Of a stretch of 9,615 nt of DNA, positions 6,207 through 9,615 are shown in pieces. The notes below the pieces were generated by a model. The model did not search any database and was not told where the DNA came from. It was given only the letters and a program-made list of their open reading frames with translations. The DNA comes from Actinomycetota bacterium (GTDB taxonomy: Bacteria > Actinomycetota > Acidimicrobiia > Acidimicrobiales > Ilumatobacteraceae), in the NCBI GenBank assembly GCA_005800965.1, contig SYEA01000123.1, positions 1-9,615 of the forward strand, read 5' to 3'. Each line of letters starts with the position of its first letter. Position 1 is the stretch's first letter. The position numbers and the translations under genes are program-made.

Positions 6207-7957
6207 TTCAAGAACTCCCGGCGGGAATCTTGCGAGTGGTGCAACAGAATGTCATCATTGCTCTTGCCGGCGGGAACCATCGGAAACACTTTTTCGTCTT
6301 CGGCCACCCGGAAGTCGACAACCACGGGGCGGTCGTTGATGGAATTTGCCTTGTCGATTGCTGCTTCAACCTCCTGTGGGTCGTCAACGCGAATACCGAC
6401 ACAACCCATGGCCTCGGCCCACTTCACGAAATCCGGCAGGGTGCCCGAGAGGTTCACTTCGCTGAAGCGCTCACCGTAAAACATCTCCTGCCACTGGCGC
6501 ACCATGCCGAGGTACGAGTTGTTGAGAATGCCGATTTTCACCGGGATTCTCTCGAGTGATGCAGTGACGAGTTCTTGCGCGGTCATCTGGAAGCAACCGT
6601 CACCGTCCACGGCCCACACCGTTTTGTCGGGACGTCCGACTTTGGCACCGATTGCTGCCGGCACGGCAAAACCCATGGTGCCCAACCCACCCGAGTTGAC
6701 CCACGTGTAGGGCTCTTCAAAGTTCCAGTATTGGCTGGTCCACATTTGATGTTGACCAACGCCCGACACCACAATCGTGCCCTCTGGTGCGCCGTCACGA
6801 AGTTTTTCCAAGCAGAACTGGGGCTTGAGCGCCGCACCCGGCTCGCTTTGGTCGTAGGCCAGTGGAAACTGTTCACGCCAACCACTCACGCGACTGCGCC
6901 ATGGGCCAACATCGGCCTGAGTTTCGCCCGACTGCAGCAAGTCTTTGATGGCCTTCAGCATTTCTTCGATCACCAATCGACAGTCACCAACGATCGGCAC
7001 ATCTGGGCGACGCACCGTGCCCTGCTCGGCGGGGTCGATGTCGACGTGGATGATTTTTGCATCCGGCGCAAACCCCGACACCTTGCCGGTGACACGGTCG
7101 TCGAAGCGCGAACCGAGAGCAATGAGTAGGTCGGCTTTTTGCATCGCGGTTACGGCAGTGGCGGTGCCGTGCATGCCGGGCATGCCCAAACACAACGGGT
7201 GCGAGTCGGGGAATGCCCCACGCGCCATCAATGTGGTGACCACGGGAATTTGGGTGAGTTCGGCAAGTTCACGCAACACACCGGCAGCGCGTGCTTTCAA
7301 CACACCGCCACCCACATATAACACGGGTTGGCGCGCGGCCAAAATCATGCGCGCTGCTTCTTTGATCATCTTCGTATGGCCTTTTGCATTGGGGCGATAG
7401 CCGGGCAGGCTGTCGCGCACTTCGTCGTCGCTCGGCCAATACCAATCCATTTCGTTCTGCAGAACATCTTTGGGAATATCGATGAGCGTTGGGCCAGGAC
7501 GACCAGTGGTGGCAATATAAAACGCTTGGCGCACGACCATCGGCAAGTCTTGGGCGCTCATCACCAACTCGTTGTGTTTGGTGATGCTGCGGGTGATGCC
7601 CACGGTGTCGCACTCTTGAAATGCGTCGGTGCCAATTGCAGCGGTGGGCACCTGACCAGTGATGCCAACCATCGGAATGGAGTCCATATATGCATCGCAC
7701 AGCGGCGTGACCAGGTTGGTGGCCGCCGGGCCGCTCGTCACCATGGCCACACCTGGTCGACCAGTGACGTGGGCATAACCCTCGGCCATGTGACCAGCAC
7801 CTTGTTCGTGGCGCACGAGAATGTGGCGAATCTTCGACTCGATCAATGGGTCATAGGCCGGCAAGATACAGCCACCTGGCAAACCAAACATGACGTCCAC
7901 GTTTTCGTGCTCGAGGGCGCGAATGAGGGCTTGTGCCCCGGTGAGTTTTTCTTTCAT
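6203..7957 (-). CDS. ilvB: Acetolactate synthase large (catalytic) subunit
   Basis: This is the thiamine-diphosphate and FAD enzyme that makes acetolactate or acetohydroxybutyrate, the first common step of branched-chain amino acid synthesis. I start it at the ATG at 7957, giving 584 residues, the usual family length. The frame stays open upstream through a TTG at 8074, but that part encodes the attenuator hairpins. Visible landmarks are TGAQALIRALE (6-16), FGLPGG (24-29), the catalytic Glu51 in RHEQGAGHMAEGYA, the TSGPAATNLVTPL segment, and the ThDP/Mg motif GDGCF (452-456) ending with NN near 479-480. MVRQWQEMFY forms the region contacted by inhibitors. Directly before the ATG stands ACCTCC rather than a Shine-Dalgarno; the only purine-rich run is GAGAAAGAGA slightly further upstream. 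It is expressed behind a leader-peptide attenuator and overlaps ilvN by four bases. Confidence 0.98.
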   Translation of the reverse strand: MKEKLTGAQALIRALEHENVDVMFGLPGGCILPAYDPLIESKIRHILVRHEQGAGHMAEGYAHVTGRPGVAMVTSGPAATNLVTPLCDAYMDSIPMVGITGQVPTAAIGTDAFQECDTVGITRSITKHNELVMSAQDLPMVVRQAFYIATTGRPGPTLIDIPKDVLQNEMDWYWPSDDEVRDSLPGYRPNAKGHTKMIKEAARMILAARQPVLYVGGGVLKARAAGVLRELAELTQIPVVTTLMARGAFPDSHPLCLGMPGMHGTATAVTAMQKADLLIALGSRFDDRVTGKVSGFAPDAKIIHVDIDPAEQGTVRRPDVPIVGDCRLVIEEMLKAIKDLLQSGETQADVGPWRSRVSGWREQFPLAYDQSEPGAALKPQFCLEKLRDGAPEGTIVVSGVGQHQMWTSQYWNFEEPYTWVNSGGLGTMGFAVPAAIGAKVGRPDKTVWAVDGDGCFQMTAQELVTASLERIPVKIGILNNSYLGMVRQWQEMFYGERFSEVNLSGTLPDFVKWAEAMGCVGIRVDDPQEVEAAIDKANSINDRPVVVDFRVAEDEKVFPMVPAGKSNDDILLHHSQDSRREFLK

Positions 7958-8012
7958 GGAGGTCTCTTTCTCAATTCTCGCTGTGGATTCGGGTTTTCGT
8001 GTTTTTAGGTAT

Positions 8013-8041
8013 AAAAAAACCTCCCCTTTTGGGGGGGAGGT
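8013..8041 (-). terminator. Intrinsic terminator in the ilvB leader (attenuator)
   Basis: On the minus strand ACCTCCCC (8041-8034) pairs with GGGGAGGT (8026-8019), an 8-bp stem closing a CCCAAAA loop. The stem's last T begins a run of seven T (8019-8013) on the same strand. This is a textbook factor-independent terminator, yet it stands 55 nt before the ilvB start and 25 nt after a Val-rich leader peptide. That makes it the terminator arm of an attenuator rather than the end of the upstream RCC1 gene. Confidence 0.9.
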
Positions 8042-8042
8042 G

Positions 8043-8066
8043 GCGCCCGTATATATAGACGGGCGC
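8043..8066 (-). promoter_or_regulatory. GC-rich hairpin directly after the ilvB leader peptide
   Basis: GCGCCCGT (8066-8059) and ACGGGCGC (8050-8043) form a perfect 8-bp stem around an AT-rich 8-nt loop. Its 5' arm begins at the base after the leader-peptide stop codon, so a ribosome sitting on that stop would mask it. Its 3' arm ends one base before the terminator stem. It is probably the pausing hairpin or part of the antitermination switch; which of these cannot be decided without folding. Confidence 0.75.
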
Positions 8067-8138
8067 TTAGACAAGTACTACAACGGCCACCACATGGCGG
8101 GCTGGGACGCCCCCATCAACTCTGGTACGGCAATTCAT
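8067..8138 (-). CDS. Val-rich leader peptide of the ilvB attenuator
   Basis: A 23-codon frame begins with ATG at 8138 and stops with TAA at 8069-8067. The peptide starts MNCRTRVDGG and ends HVVAVVVLV. Eight of 23 residues are Val, and seven of the last eight codons before the stop specify Val or Leu. These are GTG GTG, then after one Ala codon GTT GTA GTA CTT GTC. GTA GTA is a pair of codons likely to be rare in a GC-rich actinobacterium. Low charged Val-tRNA (or Leu-tRNA) would stall the ribosome here and change folding of the hairpins that follow directly. There is no Shine-Dalgarno before the ATG; a leaderless or very short 5' end is likely. Leader-peptide attenuation of ilvB is known in actinobacteria; this particular peptide is read from the sequence. 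Confidence 0.85.
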   Translation of the reverse strand: MNCRTRVDGGVPARHVVAVVVLV

Positions 8139-8147
8139 AGTGATTTC

Positions 8148-8177
8148 AGTGTGCCAGCGGTCTGCGAGGGTTCACAA
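8148..8177 (-). promoter_or_regulatory. Possible promoter of the ilvB leader transcript
   Basis: On the minus strand TTGTGA (8177-8172) and CACACT (8153-8148) are separated by 18 nt. They match the -35 and -10 consensus at four and three of six bases, including the conserved A and final T of the -10. The start point would fall within a few bases of the leader-peptide ATG, consistent with its lack of a Shine-Dalgarno. The only non-coding space available is 8139-8179. The match is weak and this is inference. Confidence 0.3.
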
Positions 8178-8179
8178 CC

Positions 8180-9615
8180 TCAGCCGGGTTGCACCACCAC
8201 CAGCACGCGTCGTGAGAGGTCGCGGCTCACCACCAGCGCCGGCAACACCTGCTGCGATACGGCCTCGACTATTTCGGTGGTGGCTTGGGTGCCGGTCATG
8301 GCTGGTGGCGACACCCTTTCGGCCACTTGCACCTTGCCTGACACCGCCACACCCACCACCGTGCGCACACCTGGCACACGACGAGCGAGCAATGCACACA
8401 CGGCATCGGCACGTGACCGTGCCAGATCGCGCAACAGTCTGACGGGGCCCGAGCCCGCCCCACCCACACACGTGATGCTGTCATCTGCCGTGAGGGTTGC
8501 TGCAAACGCAGCGACTTGACGGCGTTGCGTGCTGCTCAAGGTGATGGCCAGTGGTGCAAACGGGCGGAGCACCAACGAACGGACAGCCGGTGGCGGCGCG
8601 AGCGTTGTTGTAGTCGTTGGTGCGACTGTCGTCATCGTTGTTGGTGCGAGCGTCGTCGTTGTTGGTGCGAGCGTTGTCGTTGGCGCGAGTGTTGTTGTTG
8701 GTGCGGGCGTTGTCGTAGTAGTTGGTGCGACTGTCGTCGTCGTTGTTGGTGCTACGGGTGTCACTGTTGCGCTTGCCGTCGACACCACTCCATCGGCCAC
8801 ATCGTTGCGTGCCGTCACGCGAAAGCGATAGGTCGTGGCGTTGGTCAACCCCGTCACCGTTGCCGAGGTGAGTGCCGATGTGCCGTCAACAAACGTGCTC
8901 CACGATGTGTCATTGGTCGAATACTCCACCACATAGTCGGTGATTGCACTGCCACCATCACTGGCTGGTGCGGCCCAGGTGAGCGATACCAAGCCGTCCC
9001 CAGCCGTGCCGGTTGGTGCACCGGCACGGCCAGGTTCGGTGAGCGACATCACACGGCGATCGGTTCCAAGATGCACCGATGTGAGGTTGTCGCCCATCTC
9101 GTTTGCGCCATCACCCAGCGTGCTGGTGCTGCCCAAGCCGAGACGACCACTTGAACCAAGACCAAAACATTTGAGGGCCCACGTATCGAGCACGACACAC
9201 GTGTGGGCCACGCCGGCCACCACAGTGCGGGCAGTGCGACTAGTGCCAAGATCGATGGCAGCCAGAGTGTCGCCGAGTTCACCTGGTTGATCGCCGCGAT
9301 CGTTTTGGTTGCCCGTACCCAATCGACCGTTTGCACCACTACCCCAGCACTTCACCGTGTTGTTGTCGAGCACCGCACAGGTGTGGGCAGCACCAGCACT
9401 CAAGCCCACTGCCGTGCGGCCAGCCCCAAGTGGCACCGCCGTGAGTGCAGCACCCATTTCGCTGGCGCCGTCACCGATGTCGTCCTCAGCACCAGTGCCT
9501 AGGCGCCCCGTGGCAGCAACACCCCAACACACCACGTCATTCAGATCACGAATCACACAGGTGTGTGCTGCCCCAACACTGATTGCCTTGGCTGTGCGCC
9601 CCGCACCAATATCCA
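8180..9615 (-). CDS. RCC1-repeat / FN3 / OmpA-like surface protein (5' end beyond window)
   Basis: The frame is open to the right edge, so the true start is outside; an internal GTG at 9556 is not the start. About 478 codons are visible. Counting from that GTG codon, three RCC1-type repeats of exactly 60 residues cover the edge to about 168. Each has AHTC, then 9 residues, then C(W/F)G, followed by NGRLG or similar and a GDG...EMG stretch. A fibronectin III domain follows (about 176-266: SLTWAAPASDGGSAITDYVVEYS to YRFRVTARNDV). Next come a low-complexity Ala-Pro-Thr linker (268-321) and a C-terminal domain (about 326-405) that resembles a degenerate OmpA-like peptidoglycan-binding fold (SRADAVCALLARRVPGV). 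The composition points to a secreted, wall-associated protein. No LPXTG or membrane anchor is seen at the C-terminus. The ligand is unknown. It ends just upstream of the ilvB leader, with no terminator of its own. Confidence 0.82.
   Translation of the reverse strand, partial: DIGAGRTAKAISVGAAHTCVIRDLNDVVCWGVAATGRLGTGAEDDIGDGASEMGAALTAVPLGAGRTAVGLSAGAAHTCAVLDNNTVKCWGSGANGRLGTGNQNDRGDQPGELGDTLAAIDLGTSRTARTVVAGVAHTCVVLDTWALKCFGLGSSGRLGLGSTSTLGDGANEMGDNLTSVHLGTDRRVMSLTEPGRAGAPTGTAGDGLVSLTWAAPASDGGSAITDYVVEYSTNDTSWSTFVDGTSALTSATVTGLTNATTYRFRVTARNDVADGVVSTASATVTPVAPTTTTTVAPTTTTTPAPTTTLAPTTTLAPTTTTLAPTTMTTVAPTTTTTLAPPPAVRSLVLRPFAPLAITLSSTQRRQVAAFAATLTADDSITCVGGAGSGPVRLLRDLARSRADAVCALLARRVPGVRTVVGVAVSGKVQVAERVSPPAMTGTQATTEIVEAVSQQVLPALVVSRDLSRRVLVVVQPG
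8594..8755 (-). repeat. Coding tandem repeat: Ala-Pro-(Thr)n linker
   Basis: Within the RCC1/FN3 gene, a 54-codon stretch repeats short units of the form (V/L/P)AP followed by three to five Thr, about eight copies with one Met interruption. On the plus strand it appears as GTTGTTGGTGCGAGCGTCGT-like units. Such Thr/Pro linkers are common in secreted actinobacterial proteins, where they space domains away from the wall and may be glycosylated. Unit lengths vary, so slippage-driven length variation between strains is likely. Confidence 0.85.

Noticed and set aside
5757..6479. Long plus-strand open frame across ilvN and the end of ilvB
   Set aside because: It crosses two well-supported genes on the opposite strand and encodes no recognisable protein.
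7328..8008. Long plus-strand open frame opposite the ilvB 5' part
   Set aside because: It is antisense to the catalytic IlvB N-terminal region and its end runs into the leader hairpins. No family features are seen.
8013..8041. Terminator assigned to the upstream RCC1 gene only
   Set aside because: It lies about 140 nt past that gene's stop, behind a Val-rich leader frame. The attenuator reading explains all parts, although it may also stop read-through from the RCC1 gene.
7958..8074. N-terminal extension of IlvB starting at a TTG at 8074
   Set aside because: The extra 39 codons are simply the attenuator hairpins read in frame and overlap the leader peptide. Homologous proteins begin near MKEKLTGAQAL, and the shorter start gives the normal family length.
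8594..8755. Tandem repeats resembling a CRISPR or regulatory array
   Set aside because: Units are short, of varying length, without unique spacers, and in frame with a Thr/Pro linker inside a coding gene.
8516..9154. Cys/Trp/Arg-rich plus-strand frame opposite the Thr-linker and FN3 region
   Set aside because: The odd composition is the reverse reading of Ala-Pro-Thr codons. It is not a real Cys-rich protein.
9554..9556. GTG at 9556 as the start of the RCC1 protein
   Set aside because: The frame continues upstream to the window edge with another half RCC1 repeat (GAGRTAKAISVGAAHTC), so the start is outside.

Overview
The window reads as a chromosomal segment of a moderately GC-rich actinobacterium. 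The class Acidimicrobiia (Ilumatobacter-like) is my best guess. This rests on the ilvB-ilvN-ilvC order, a mycoredoxin-like glutaredoxin with a CGYC motif, GTG starts, a PHO-box of Streptomyces type, and an RCC1/FN3 surface protein with an Ala-Pro-(Thr)n linker. The taxonomy is inference. Every confident gene lies on the minus strand, so transcription runs from high to low coordinates.

From right to left (5' to 3' of transcription): (a) 9615-8180, the 3' part of a large extracytoplasmic RCC1-repeat / fibronectin III / Thr-Pro linker / OmpA-like protein, whose start lies beyond the right edge. (b) 8177-7958, the leader of the branched-chain amino acid operon. It holds a possible promoter, a 23-codon leader peptide ending in a Val-rich run (HVVAVVVLV then stop), a GC-rich hairpin directly after the stop, and a classic intrinsic terminator with a seven-T tract, all upstream of ilvB. 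This is a ribosome-mediated attenuator. (c) 7957-4597, ilvB, ilvN and ilvC, tightly overlapping and translationally coupled. They encode both acetolactate synthase subunits and ketol-acid reductoisomerase. (d) 4604-4314, a glutaredoxin/mycoredoxin overlapping the end of ilvC. (e) 4314-1, the high-affinity phosphate uptake operon pstS-pstC-pstA-pstB, with pstB cut by the left edge. Four 11-nt direct repeats matching the actinobacterial PHO box sit between the glutaredoxin stop and pstS. A strong hairpin with a T-rich tail separates pstS from pstC, and a second weaker set of 11-nt repeats lies just upstream of pstB.

The window therefore joins two nutrient-responsive units. The ilvBNC unit is sensed through charged Val/Leu tRNA in the leader and, at enzyme level, through the Val-binding ACT domain of IlvN. 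The pst unit is expected to be switched on by a PhoP/RegX3-type response regulator under phosphate starvation. No terminator separates the ilv-glutaredoxin unit from pstS, so read-through is possible. I see no mobile element, CRISPR array, tRNA or rRNA, and no convincing new multi-gene system. The most interesting material is the leader RNA of ilvB and the arrangement of PHO boxes. The 265-nt gap between pstA and pstB holds the second PHO-like repeats and one doubtful small plus-strand reading frame.
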